Source of the DNA: Strigamia acuminata
Lineage: Eukaryota; Arthropoda; Chilopoda; Geophilomorpha; Linotaeniidae
Reading direction: 5' to 3'
Assembly (NCBI GenBank): GCA_949358305.1
Contig: OX442319.1
Location: 1,550,001 to 1,614,000 of the forward strand
DNA: 64,000 bases
Shown here: piece after piece, positions 1 through 11,700 of the stretch
Layout: every line of letters starts with the position of its first letter
Numbering within the stretch: the stretch's first letter is position 1
Program-made: the position numbers and the translations under genes
Notes under the pieces: generated by a model
The model's database searches: none
What the model was told of the DNA's origin: nothing
What the model saw: the letters and a program-made list of their open reading frames with translations, nothing else

Positions 1-99
1 GACGCCGTCGAGCGGGGTCAAAGGTAGGGATGGGTGTTGTTTTGCTGCGGCGCAAACTCCGTAGAGCGGCACCTGACGACGCGGACTGGATTTATAAAA

Positions 100-1408
100 A
101 CAAAACGAACCAAATAAATGAATGAACGAACGAATGGATGAATAAAAAGAGAGAAGAATGGAAAGAAATAAGTAAAAAAAAAAAAAAAATAAAATAAAAA
201 AGTGGAATGAAATAAAATAAAAGAACGAGAGGAGGGAGGTCGAATAAAATAAAGAAGGGCCGATACCTTCGACCCCCCCTCCCGCGGGTCTTGCGAGAGA
301 GTAGTATTCATGAGAATGCGTTAGTAAAGTACTCATTTGTAACAAATCAATCATAGAAGAAGGGTTTCTGAGAAAACATCGGTGAAATGAAAAGTCGGCG
401 GGAGCGGGACTCGAACTTTCGGTCCACGTCTCCGTGCGGCAGGTAGCTCTGCCCACTCGGCCAACCGGGCCCGAAGATAAAACGCCCTCGTAGTCGCCTA
501 GAATCGTGTCGGTTCCAATTTACTTCACTTTGGTCGAATGAACGGAAGAAAGACACGAACGAATAAACGAATAAATAAATAGATAGATAAATAGATAGGT
601 AGATGGGTAAATGGACACGTGGAAATTAAATAAAAAAAAAAAAAATAAAAATATAAATAAATTGGATAAAAATAAAGAAGGGCCGATACCTTCGACCCCC
701 CCTCCCGCGGGTCTTGCGGGAGAGTATTGCCCATGAGAATGTATTAATAAACCACTAGTACGATAACGAGTAATTACGAAGAAAGAAAGAGATGCTACCG
801 AATAATTTCGGAGAAACGGAAAGTCGGGAGAGCGGGACTCGAACTCTCGGTCACCAGCTCCGTGCGGTAGGTCACTCTACTCGCTCGGCCACCCGGGGCC
901 GAAGATAAAGCGTCCCCGTGGTCGTCTAGAATTTCGTCGCTTCCGATTCGAGTATTCGTTTCATTTTGGCCGAACGAACGAGAGGAAAAGAGACAAAAGG
1001 AAGAAAAAAGAAAAAAAGAAATAAATAAATAAATAAATAAATAAACAAATAAATAAACAAATAAATAAACAGACGGGTAGATAGGTAGGTGGAAATAAAA
1101 TTAAAAATAGAATAAAATAAAATGAAATAAAATAAAGAAGGGCCGATACCTTCGACCCCCCCTCCCGCGAGTCTTGCGGAAGAGTAGTATTTTCAAGAAC
1201 TTGTCACAGTATAATAAACCAACTAATACAAATCAATCATTCAATGTTGTCAACGAAAAGTCGGGGGAGAGCGGGACGCGAACCCTCGGTCACCAGCTCC
1301 GTGCGGCAGGTCGCCCTGCCCGCTCGGCCACTCGGGGCCGAAGATAAAGCGTCTTCGTGGTCGTCTAGGATTTCGTCGCTTCCGATTCGAATGTTTGTTT
1401 CACTTCGG

Positions 1409-1439
<31 letters not shown>

Positions 1440-1755
1440 ATAGATAAACGAATAAATGGATAGATTGATAGGTAGATGGGTGGATAAAAACAAAAAGAAT
1501 GAAATAAAATAAAATAAAATAAAATAAAGAAGGGCCGATACCTTCGACCCCCCCTCCCGCGGGTCTTGCGAGAGAGTAGTATTCATGAGAATTCGTTCAT
1601 AAAGTAAAGTACTCATTTGTAAGAAATCATAGAAGTAGGATTGTCCAGAAGATCGGTGAAACGAAAAGTCGGCGGGAGCGGGACGCGAACCTTCGGTCAC
1701 CAGCTCCGTGCGGCAGGTCGCCCTGCCCGCTCGGCCACCCGGGGCCGAAGATAAA
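100..1755 (-). repeat. Cluster of four tRNA-derived SINE copies
   Basis: Four copies of one short interspersed element lie head to tail on the minus strand. Each has a tRNA-related head (about 398-474, 826-903, 1265-1341 and 1673-1749) with a good A box (TGGCCGAGTGG in the first copy) and a B box such as GTTCGAGTCC. Each head is followed by a body containing a conserved GC-rich block (for example 265-300, 690-725, 1150-1185, 1545-1580) and then a T/A-rich tail of TTTAT-like repeats. In minus-strand order this is head, body, simple-repeat tail, the usual SINE layout. The copies differ at scattered sites, so they are not a recent duplication. Short reading frames here are the same repeat translated and are not genes. 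Confidence 0.75.
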
Positions 1756-1800
1756 GCGTCTTCGTGGTCGTCTGGAATTTTGTCGCTTTCGGTTCGAGCG

Positions 1801-2098
1801 CTCTATTTTACTCTACTCTACTCTACTCTACTCTACTCTACTCTACTCTACTCTACTCTACTCTACTCTACTCTACTCTACTCTACTCTACTCTACTCTA
1901 CTCTACTCTACTCTACTCTACTCTACTCTACTCTACTCTACTCTACTCTACTCTACTCTACTCTACTCTACTCTACTCTACTCTACTCTACTCTACTCTA
2001 CTCTACTCTACTCTACTCTACTCTACTCTACTTTACTTTACTTTACTTTACTTTACTTTACTTTACTTTACTTTACTTTACTTTACTTTACTTTACTT
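1801..2098. repeat. Pentanucleotide microsatellite (CTCTA)n then (CTTTA)n
   Basis: About 45 perfect copies of a 5-bp CTCTA unit run from about 1810 to 2030 and change abruptly to CTTTA until about 2098. The long open frames across it are an artefact of a 5-bp repeat without stop codons. A GA dinucleotide run follows at about 2165-2188. Confidence 0.95.
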
Positions 2099-2189
2099 CG
2101 GGTTTCTTTCTTTTTTGTTTGTTTCAACCTCGTAGGTTGATTTGAACGTTTTTGAGAAGAAATGAAGAGAGAGAGAGAGAGAGAGAGAG

Positions 2190-2960
2190 GCGAGGCGTGT
2201 GGTTTACTCGCTGATTTATTCGAGAGAGCAGATAACACAACAACAAAATGTATATATTGTTGTGAACCGGAATCTTATTACTAAAACTGACTCACTATGG
2301 ATTGCCGTTTATAGGACTTACAAAACTCACTATCACTAAAATTTATATTTAGTCTAATTGGCCTAAGTGAATTTAACTAACTAACTAATTTCAAAGAATA
2401 CAAATGTTTTTCTCTTTTAAAAACTCCCAATAGAGATTTATTCTCAGTCTTGAATAAATCACAAAACTTACAAATAATATACGAAACTACAAAGCTTACT
2501 TAACTTTACGTTTTACCGTTAACATAATCAAAATACTAAACAAAATACTTATCGAAATTAGGAAAATAGGAAAATGGCGGCGAAGACGCTGGTTTTCGGT
2601 CCTCGTCTCGGCGCGTTCTTCTCCAAATCCTGCGACGGCTGGGCGCTGGATTTCCTCCTTCTCGACTCCGTCTCGTTGGTGGAACGTTCTCGTACGCCGA
2701 CGGAACGTTTTCCCGACGTTTTCTTCAAACGCGACGTCTCACAAACGTCCGCACCTTCACCACTAATTCACCTCGATAAACGATTACCCACACGACTCGG
2801 GTCTCTGCTCGGCACGACGGCGCGACAGACGACCGTGACGGTGGCGAAAACGTCTCGGTTACGTTACACAAATCCAACTTGGACGACACCCACGACTCGG
2901 ATCTCACTCGGCACGCCGGCACGAGTGACGACCTTGACGGCGGGTCGCCAAACTTGGCAA
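2190..2960. other. Intergenic stretch, no supported gene
   Basis: Unique-looking sequence: AT-rich to about 2570, then GC-richer. A 137-codon plus-strand frame begins at 2574, but I see no domain, and the stretch contains two related blocks (about 2788-2815 and 2890-2920). Nothing firm can be called. Confidence 0.4.
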
Positions 2961-2969
2961 AATACAAAG

Positions 2970-3415
2970 ATCTCGTCGCCTGTTTAGCGACAAGAAAGAA
3001 ATCTCACAACAACAAGCAGGTTGTTGCAAGAAACAGGCTCTCGTGATAACAATGTGGTTATCACAAGAAAATATCTCGTAATAGTGGGTGCACTATTACA
3101 AGAAATGATGAGTCTTAAAAATCTTGGCAAATTAGCCACAAAATCACAGCAGAGTTTTCAGGTTTTTCTGGATGCAATTTCACGTGGTGGTTTCAACAAG
3201 GTTTTCAAAATAAGACTGAAGTGTTTCTGCTAAATTTCCTTATTAGCAGGAAACACTTCCTGTATTGCTTAGCTTGTGGGTGGGTTGCCCTGGCAACCTC
3301 CCGCTCAGCTGTTTTCTGCAGACAGGCAGAGTTCTAAAAATAGCTACTAATTACTCAATTATGCTGCTGTCATTTTGTGGCACAAAATAATAATAAAACT
3401 GCCAATTTTGGCAAC
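2970..3415. repeat. Series of small stem-loops with differing stems
   Basis: Short perfect hairpins follow one another. GTCGC/GCGAC is at 2975-2991, CAACAA/TTGTTG at 3010-3026, GTGATAAC/GTTATCAC at 3043-3064 and GTAATAGT/ACTATTAC at 3078-3099. Each is preceded by a CTC triplet, and AAGAAA follows the second arm directly or after one base, while the stem sequence itself differs every time. Further hairpins occur at about 3220-3256 (arms of about 13 bp with one bulge), 3282-3297 (GGTTGCC/GGCAACC) and 3400-3412 (GCCAA/TTGGC). Function is unknown; candidates are a degenerate structured repeat or a structured RNA. Confidence 0.55.
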
Positions 3416-3659
3416 TTTCAAGACTCAAAATAAATTCAACTGGTTTATAATTCAAATGCATATATTTTATTCGGTTTTCATACAAAATAATGACCTTGAA
3501 CTCGAATTAACTTATTTCGAGATAAAAATGCAAAATAATAATAAAATAAAGCAAACTTTTGCTAAATGCACTAAATAAATAAAATTCGGAATTGTTTATT
3601 TCCTTTTGCTCGAAATTGTCTTGTTTCCGAAGCAATAAAATAAAACATAATTTCCCGGT

Positions 3660-3768
3660 GGCACCCGGGCCACCGCAATATATACACGTGTATATGTATG
3701 TATGTATGTATACATAAACAAATAAATAAATGAATGGGTGAACGAATGAATGAACGAATGGAGAAAAA

Positions 3769-3827
<59 letters not shown>

Positions 3828-4048
3828 AAAAAAATAAATAGGTCGCGGACGACGTCGTCGATGTCGCTCGCGCGTTCGGTTGTCCACCTCGCTCGCTCGC
3901 TGTCTGCCTGTCCAGCTCGCGTCATTCTAAGTCGGTCGGTCGGTCGGTCGGTCAATCGGTCGGTCGGTCGTTCTAAGTCGGTTGGTCGGTCGTTCGTTCT
4001 AAGTCGGTCGGTCGGTCGGTCGTTCTAAGTCGGTCGGTCGCTCGCTCG
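3660..4048. repeat. Simple repeats: TAAA run and GTCG-rich tract
   Basis: A TAAA/AAAT microsatellite occupies about 3768-3838, preceded by TGTATGTA and GAATGAAC-type tracts. Tandem copies of a GTCGGTCG and TTCTAAGTCG motif follow at about 3925-4048, right after the stop codon side of the minus-strand zinc-finger gene. Confidence 0.85.
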
Positions 4049-4049
4049 C

Positions 4050-4887
4050 TCACACCGACTCAAAGCTCCGGTCGTCGAGTGCATACGGCGGACGGTCACA
4101 GTATTCCAATAGAAACTCCGCGTGGTCCCGGTCGATATCCTCCGTTGCCGCGATCAACCGGACCATGTACTCCGGGACCAGGACCTTGGGCACTATCGTC
4201 GCGAGACGATCCGGCGGCATGCGGGGAATGCCTTTCGGTGGAAGCAAACCGACCTCCGCTTCGTAGAGACCCTCGATCTTGCGAACCAGCCATCGACTCT
4301 GAAACGTGGATGGAAATTTAAACGAGCGAACAAACGAACGAACGAGCGAACGATTCGTTAACCCGTACCACCGCCTTGTCTCTGATCAACGCCTCGTGTT
4401 GGTCCGTCACCAGGTCTTCTCGCGCGCTGGTGGTCCCTTTAAACGCGCTCATCCGCCAACTCGCCGACTCGCCTCGGAGGACATTCGCGATGTGCCGGTA
4501 GCAAGCGTGCTCTTTGCGGGCCAGGCCCTCCTTGGTCGTGTAGACGGAGCACCTGCGAAAGAAATTCGGGATTAGTTCGACGAACAAAAAACGATCAACA
4601 CCGAAAAAAAAAAAAAAAAAAACTACCGCAGTTTGGAGCAGAGGGGTTCGTCGCGACAACCGCTGCAGACAAAACCTTCGCTTCGGCCGAGTCGTTTGGT
4701 CCACGGCCGCCCCACGCACTCTTCGTGCACCGAGCATAAACACTCGGAGCATTTGATCCGCGGGTCGGCCACCCCGAGACAGTAGATACTGTCGCAACCG
4801 GTTGCCTTGGAGCCAGCGGCACCACTCCGATCGTGGCGATACAGGGACGTCTGAAATTTGAAACGAGCGAATTTGTGAACGGATACG

Positions 4888-4930
<43 letters not shown>

Positions 4931-5538
4931 AAAACGAGACAATACGGGACGAGATTTTTCGTTTCTTACCTTGAACGGTTGCGAAAACGGCCGCGAAGAA
5001 GATGACCGCGACTGCGACCACGACTGCGACTGCGACTCCTTCGATCGCGACTCCTTCGACTGCGACTCCTTCGATCGCGACTCCTTCGACTGCGACCGCG
5101 ACTGCGACCGCGACCGCGACCGCGACTGCGACTGCGACCGCGACTGCGACCGCGACCGCGACCGCGACCCGGTGCCGCGACTGTGCCCGGGCGAGGGCTC
5201 GTGTTCGGCGTGTTCGAGTTCGAACTCACTTTCTCGCCGACGCTGTATTTCGCGACTCTGCGCGCGGATCATTTGGCCTTCGCACTCTACCTTCGCGCGG
5301 TTCTTTTTGCGGACTTCGCGGCGAGCGCGTTCCTCATCATCGTCGTCGTCGCGGACGAGCGGGATGCCGGGTACCCGACTACGCACGAAAGTGAAGCCGC
5401 GTACGGTGATGGGATCGCGCGAGAGGTCGACGTCGTATTCTCGGGACTTGCTGGTGGCACCGGCACCGGCACCACGATCGGGGCGGGCGCCGGTGAAGAG
5501 GTCGGCACCACTGTCCTCGGCGCCGTCGTCGTCGCCGC

Positions 5539-5577
<39 letters not shown>

Positions 5578-6184
5578 TATTGTCGTCTGCACGTTTAATG
5601 GATCCGGCGTGTTTAGCGGCAACAACAGTAGATTTGGCGCGTTGCTCGGTGGTGGGTTTGGCACGTTGCTCGGCGGCGGATTTGGCGCGTTGCTCGGCGG
5701 CGGATTTGGCGCGTTGCTCGGCGGCGGATTTGGCGCGTTGCTCGGCGGCGGATTTGGCGCGTTGCTCGGCGGCGGATTTGGCGCGTTGCTCGGCGGCGGA
5801 TTTGGCGCGTTGCTCGGCGGCGGATTTGGCGCGTTGCTCGGCGGCGGATTTGGCTTGTTGTTCGGCGGTGCGAAGAGCAGTTGCAGCAGCGGGGGCAATG
5901 CGAAAGGTACCAGCGAGAGGAGAGGGACGCGGGGAAGGGAAAGAAGCGGGCATGGAAAACAAGCCCCTGACTTTGTCCTTTCCGAAGAGGAGATCCAGCA
6001 CCGGGCGTTGTTGCACCATGTCGATGGCTTCCTGAAAAAGAAAACGAACGAGTCAATTCGATCGATAGATTGATCGAGTCCTCGACGCGAGTCAGTCACG
6101 CACGTTCGACATCCACTTCGTGTACCCTTCCTTCATCAGGTCCAAGTAGCTTTGTTCTACTGGGATGACTACCTGTGTGTGTGT

Positions 6185-6219
<35 letters not shown>

Positions 6220-7521
6220 TGAGTGAATAAAAAATTAAAATAATCAATGGACGAACGAATAAACCGAAACGTTTTTCTTTCACCTTCTTTTCTGCCTCGC
6301 CCTTTCGTCGTTTCGGTTGATCCGAGACACGTTGCGGCGCCGGGCGTTTCGGCGCCGGTAGTTTCGGTTCGTCGCACCCCCTTTGGTCGATGCTCGACCT
6401 TATCGTCGCGATCGGTACGTAAAATTTATGTTTCGTCCAAAGATGTTGCCTCAGGTCATCCGGCTGCGTGTCGCACAAAGGGCAGTCGGGCGCGTGCTCC
6501 GTCGTCGAAAACAGTTCCTGTCGGGTAAAAAAACAAAAAAAAAAAAACATACGATTTGTTCAGCGACGACACCGAGCGACCGCGCGAGGAAACACATACG
6601 TACCTGGCAAAAGCCGTCGAATGTGCCGATGTGGCCGCGCAGCAATTTCCTGGCCGCCTCAAAGTCTTTGGCCACGGTGTGCACACTCCGCCAGTGATCG
6701 CCAATGTCCCTGAGTGGGCCAGCCGGTTTCCATCCGCCGCCATCGTCGTCGTCGTCGCCGTCGCCGTCGTCGTCGTCGTAGGCGTAGGCGTAGTTCGCGC
6801 GTTTCCTGCGGCACAGCCAACACATCCCCGCCCTGCTGCGAACGGGCTTGTCCTGAACGAAGGAGAAGAAGAAGAAGAAGAAGAAGAAAAAACGAGTGAA
6901 TCGACGACACGGGCGGGCGCCGTTGCTCACCTTCGCAGAGTCGTAGGAGCCAAAGTCTGTTTGTTGCGACTGCGACCCGCTGGGAGGGACTGGGAGCATC
7001 GCCTCGAGAGCCCCCAGTCTTTCGCCGTGGTTGGCGAGGTTCGACCTCAATTCTTCCAGTTCAACTTCCAGGGTGTTGATCTTGGCTTGCATGGCTTCGA
7101 CCTCGCGCCCCGTTGCCCCGTCACCGCCGCTGTTGCCGTCGTTGGCTTCGTTGCCGCCGTTGCCGTTGTCGCCGCCACCGCCGTTGTTGCCATTGCCATT
7201 GTCGTTGTCGTCGTCGTTGTCGCTGTCGAGTCGTCTATCGAAAAACGAAAACAAATGTAAATGGTATCCCGCACGAACTCGGTCGCGCCGTGGTACTTAC
7301 ATTGGACGGGGTTTGCGCACACCTTCCAATCCGGACAACGTGCTCGGAAACGACTGGCTGGCGCCCGGGTCCGCGCTCTCGGTTCCCGCTGTTCCGTACG
7401 GCGACGACAAAACGTGCACCACCTCCTCGGCGCCCGTTTCCGCGTGGGTCTCCGTGACACCTCCGCCCTCGGGGTTCACTCCCGTCCGTTCTTCGCCCAC
7501 TCCTCGTTGCTCGTCGTCCAT
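4050..7521 (-). CDS. PHD and C2H2 zinc-finger protein with RS-like and AEQRAKSA repeats
   Basis: Nine exons can be joined with GT...AG borders and exact phase: 7521-7301, 7234-6931, 6852-6604, 6517-6284, 6172-6104, 6031-4970, 4850-4627, 4552-4369 and 4298-4050, giving 931 residues. In order it shows an acidic N-terminus, an Asn/Gly-rich stretch, a short coiled coil (VEAMQAKINTLEVELEELRS), a CxxC...HxxxxH-like finger (CWLC...HWRSVH), a C2H2 finger (CPLC...HLWTKH), about nine AEQRAKSA octapeptides, poly-Ser, an Arg/Ser-dipeptide tract, then a C4HC3 PHD-type finger (CDSIYC, CSEC, HEEC, CSGC) and a conserved-looking C-terminal block. I infer a nuclear chromatin or RNA-associated role from this layout, but I do not recognise the family. 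It is GC-rich like its repeat-filled surroundings. Confidence 0.7.
5636..5862 (-). repeat. Coding 24-bp minisatellite (AEQRAKSA repeat)
   Basis: About nine in-frame copies of a 24-bp unit inside exon 6 of the PHD protein gene encode the octapeptide AEQRAKSA. The copies are almost identical at DNA level and degenerate at both ends, which points to recent expansion by slippage or unequal exchange. The frame is kept because the unit is a multiple of three. Confidence 0.9.
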
Positions 7522-7529
7522 TTTCGTCA

Positions 7530-8770
7530 ATCAATCGCCTACTTATAAACGAATTGGTCGTTTAATCAATTAATTGGTTAATTCGTTAGACCGATTAACG
7601 GACGAACGGACGGACAAATAATAGCGCCGCGAGTAGTAACCACAAAACCAACGTTGAATCTAGTCGCTTGATATCGACGGGGTTTCCCCCCTCCTCTGTG
7701 CTCACGCACGCTGTCCCGCATGGCACGCCGTTTTTATTCGCCCGCTCCGTTTCTTCTCTCGTTTGTTTGTTTTTTTTTTTTAAGAAATAATGCGATTGGA
7801 TAGCCTTACTTACTCGTTTGTTCGTTTTTTTTTTGTTTGTTTGTTTGTTTGTTTTTCCCACTCTACGGAGTCCAACGAACCGATATATGTACGCGTGTGC
7901 GTCGCGAAGAAGGAGAAGGGCACAACAATGGCGGGGAAAAGCTTGATCCGCTGTTCACCTCGATGTCACGGCGCTGCGACGCGACGCTCGGCGATGCGAA
8001 TTAAAAAGAAAAAATGAAACAAAATAAAACAAAGTGAAACAATAAAATGAAACGAAACGAAACAAAATAAAATGAAACGAATAAATGATCGGCGTTTTGA
8101 ATCGTGCCGCGTCATGTTGCCCGGTTGCGCCACCAGGTGCCCGCGCAGCGCTCGGCGCTCGGTGTTCGGTGTTCGGCCCGTCCCGTGGACGGGGGAGGAG
8201 AAGAACGAAGCGGGGACTACGGGTTCGGGTTAGGCGCCGACGGCGTGGTCGATCGATTATATTTTCTCGTTTTCTATTTATCTTCTCGTAAGAGTGAGTT
8301 GTAAAGGCGTATAAAGAATAAACAATTGGAGCGAAAAGTAAACGGTCTTTTTATTCGTGTACATTTGTAAAATTTGAAAATTTTTCTTAAAACTAAGCGT
8401 GAATAAACGAGCGAAAAAAATGAGGCGGGCTCGCGCGACGAGCGACGGGTCTAGTTGTCGCATTAGTCGGTCCTGGTCGAGGAGCAGTCTGTCTGTCCTT
8501 AACGGTCAAAATGAGAATGGCACCGAAGAGACTCCGTACATTATTCGATGTGAAATCTGAAATCTGAAATCTGAAATCTGAAATCTGAAAAATCTGAAAA
8601 ATCTGAAAAACCTGAAAAACCTGGGACCCGTGAAAACCCGAAATCTGAAAACCGATTGATTGGTCGGTCGATCAATCAATCGATCGATCGATCGGTGGAC
8701 GGTTGGCTGCCTGCCCCGCCCACCCGCGACGATTGGCCCCACCGGCCGGCGGTGGCCCATTCTCGACTTA
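7530..8770. other. Low-complexity intergenic stretch
   Basis: No supported gene. Contents include TGTTTGTT runs (about 7765-7857), GAAAC/AAAC-rich tracts (about 8020-8085), a tandem AAATCTG repeat of 9 to 11 bp (about 8550-8650) and a GATC-rich ATCAATCGATCG tract near 8670-8695. The side near 7600 may hold the promoter of the minus-strand zinc-finger gene, but no clear element stands out. Confidence 0.5.
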
Positions 8771-11700
8771 TTTATTTATTATTTTGACCGGCCCGAAGGC
8801 CAGTCTGAGACCGAAAAAGCACGGCTGCTTTTACAAAGACGGGTATCGAATACCGCGCCGCTCGGCGGGTACTGTGCGCCGCTCGACCGAGCGGCGGGCC
8901 CGAGTCCCGAGTTCGATCTGAAAGTGTTGGCAAAACCCATCGAACGTGTTCGGGAAGACTCCCGTCCACAACGACGGCGCGAGACCCCCGGAAGATGAAA
9001 ATAAAATACGAAACGGCTCATTTTCTATAAAATTTTTATTCTAACGAATTACGACGAAGATAACCTAATTATCGGTTAAAGCACGGACCGCAAAGTCGGT
9101 CCCACGACCGAAGAATTAAAATTTTAATCGTCTTTCTTTTTTCGTGTGATATTTTTTTTTACCTCGTACCGATCGCCACATCGGACACGAGTAGAATGCA
9201 CGCGACCGCACGCATGCTGCGAGGTTTAGACGGTCGAAGGAATGCCGGTAAGGGAGCTTATTTTCGGGGCGAGTCGTCGGGGCTGCCGCTGCCGCCGCTG
9301 TCGCTCAACGACCCCAACCGCATCTATTCGTCGGGACGGATACGTTCCATTTTCGGACTTATTTATTTATTTATTTATTTATTATTTTGACCGGCCCGAA
9401 GGCCAGTCTGAGACCGTGGCGAAGCAAGGGTCCTTTTATATCGGATACCGCGCCGCTCGGCGGGTACTGTGCGCCGCTCGACCGAGCGGCGGGCCCGAGT
9501 CCCGAGTTCGATCTGAAAGTGTTGGCAAAACCCATCGAACGTGTTCGGGAAGACTCCCGTCCACAACGACGGCGCGAGACCCCCGGAAGATGAAAATAAA
9601 ATACGAAACGGCTCATTTTCTATAAAATTTTTATTACGACGAATTACGACGAAGATAACCTAATTAACGGTTAAAGTACGAACCGCAAAGTCGGTGCCAC
9701 GACCGGAGAATTAAAATTTTAATCGTCTTCCTTTCTCTGATGATCTTTTTTTTTTTTACTCCGTACCGATTGCCACGTCGGACACGAGTAGAATGCACGC
9801 GACCGCACGAGCGCTGCGAGGTTTGAACGAACAAACGGATGCCAGCGCAGGACCTTATTTTCGGGGCGATTCGTCCGGGCTGTCGCTGCCGCTGACGCCG
9901 CTCAACGACACCACCTGCCCCTATTCTGGCCGGGACGGGGGCGTTCTATTTCCGATTTATTCATTTATTTGTTATTTTGACCGGCCCGAAGGCCAGTCTG
10001 AGACCGAGACCCACCGACCGACCATTGGATGGTAGGCGACTCGACCAACAGAAAATGGCGACGAACATTTTAGGAGACGGAACCACACCAACGACCGACC
10101 GGCCATTTGGTACTCAACAGGTACTCCAGTCTCGATCTGAAAAACGTCCGCAATGTCTATCGGATGCGATGACCGGGACTCGCATCGACTGCGACGGTAC
10201 ACGGTCCCTGGGAAATGATTTAAAAATGTAAAACGACGATTATTTTGTAAAACTTTTATTCGAATCTGCCACAACGAAGATAACCTAATTAACGGTTAAA
10301 GCACGAACCGCAAAGTCGGTGCCACGACTGGAGAATTAAAATTTTAATCGTCTTCCTTTCTCTGATGATCTTTTTTTTTTTTACTCTGTACCGATCGCCA
10401 CGTCGGACACGAGTAGAATGCACGCGACCGCACGAGCGCTGCGAGGTTTGAACGAACGAACGGATGCCGGCGCAGGACCTTATTTTCGGGGCGAGTTAGT
10501 CGTCGGGGCTGTCGCTGCCGCTGACGTCGCTCAACGACGCCACCCACCCTTATTCTCGCCGGGACGGGTGCGACCTATTTCCGATCCATTTATTTATTTA
10601 TTTATTTATTTATTATTTTGACCGGCCCGAAGGCCAGTCTGAGACCGAGACCGCTCTCGGAGACCCGTCGACAAAATCACTGGCTGGAGCGTGCATCGGA
10701 CCGACGACCGATAAACGGATGGGTGAAAAAATGCCAGTGGTCCGCACCGATCGTCGGGGCGTGAATGTCGACCTCTCACATCGGTCTCGATCCGAAAGCA
10801 CTCACGGGGTCAATTGAACGCACCGAAGGCGACTGCCATCGAATACGACGGCGCAAGACCCCCGGGAAGTGAAAATAAAATGCGGAGCGGCGGGTTTCCT
10901 ATAAAATTTTTATTGCGATAAAGTGCGACGAAGATAACCTAATTAACGGTTAAAACGCAAACCACAAAGTCGGTTCCACGACCGGAGAATTAAAATTTTA
11001 ATCGTCTTTCCTTTTGCGTGTAATATTTTTTTTTTTTACCCCGTACCGATCGCCACACCGGACACGAGTAGAATGCACGCGACCGCACGCGCGCTGCGAG
11101 GTTTAGACGGACGAAGAAATGCCGGTGCGGGAGCCTTTTTTCGGGGCGAGTCGTCGGGGCTACCGCCGCCGCTGCCGCCGCTCAACGACGCCACCCGCCC
11201 CTAGTCTCGCCGGGACGGGAGCGTTCTATTTCCGATTTATTCATTTATTTGTTATTTTGACCGGCCCGAAGGCCAGTCTGAGCCCGAGACCGATTGGGGA
11301 CCTGTCGACCACCCATTTGGAGAACAAGCATAAATACCGCACCACCGACCGATCCTCGGGTGGGAGAGGCGAATGCCATCTTGTCATCCAACGGGGATCG
11401 AGCGGCGCACGAGACGGGGGCGACGGCCCTCTCACTTTGGTCTCGATCTGAGGATCCCCTCAAAATCCGTAGAACGCGATGATTGAAACTAACGCCTACT
11501 ACGACGGCACGAGACCCCCGGAAGATGAAAATAAAATGCATAACGGCTGATTTTCTATAAAATTTTTATTCCAACGAATTACGACGAAGATAACCTAATT
11601 AACGGTTAAAGCACGAGCCGCAAAGTCGGTGCCACGACCGGAGAATTAAAATTTTAATCGTCTTTCCTTTTTCGGATGATCTATGCCGATCGCCACATCG

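Noticed and set aside
1708-2145. Long open frames of a Leu/Tyr/Ser/Thr repeat on the plus strand
   Set aside because: They are translations of a CTCTA/CTTTA microsatellite; a 5-bp unit without stops is open in several frames.
2574-2987. 137-codon plus-strand frame beginning MAAKTLVFG
   Set aside because: No domain, internal duplicated blocks, and its 3' end runs into the hairpin series; not enough to call a gene.
4833-6073. Long plus-strand and other-frame minus frames over the AEQRAKSA and RS repeats
   Set aside because: Shadow frames of the coding minisatellite and RS tract; the spliced minus frame with PHD finger and matching phases is better supported.
9371-9616. Repeated ~80-residue frames (MSRFVFYFHLPGVSRR...) in the 8.8-14 kb array
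   Set aside because: The same frame recurs only because the unit is repeated and is broken in most units; no codon-level conservation visible.
9738-9770. CTGATGA motif suggesting a hammerhead ribozyme in the tandem units
   Set aside because: No GAAA partner or three-stem geometry follows, and most other units lack the motif.
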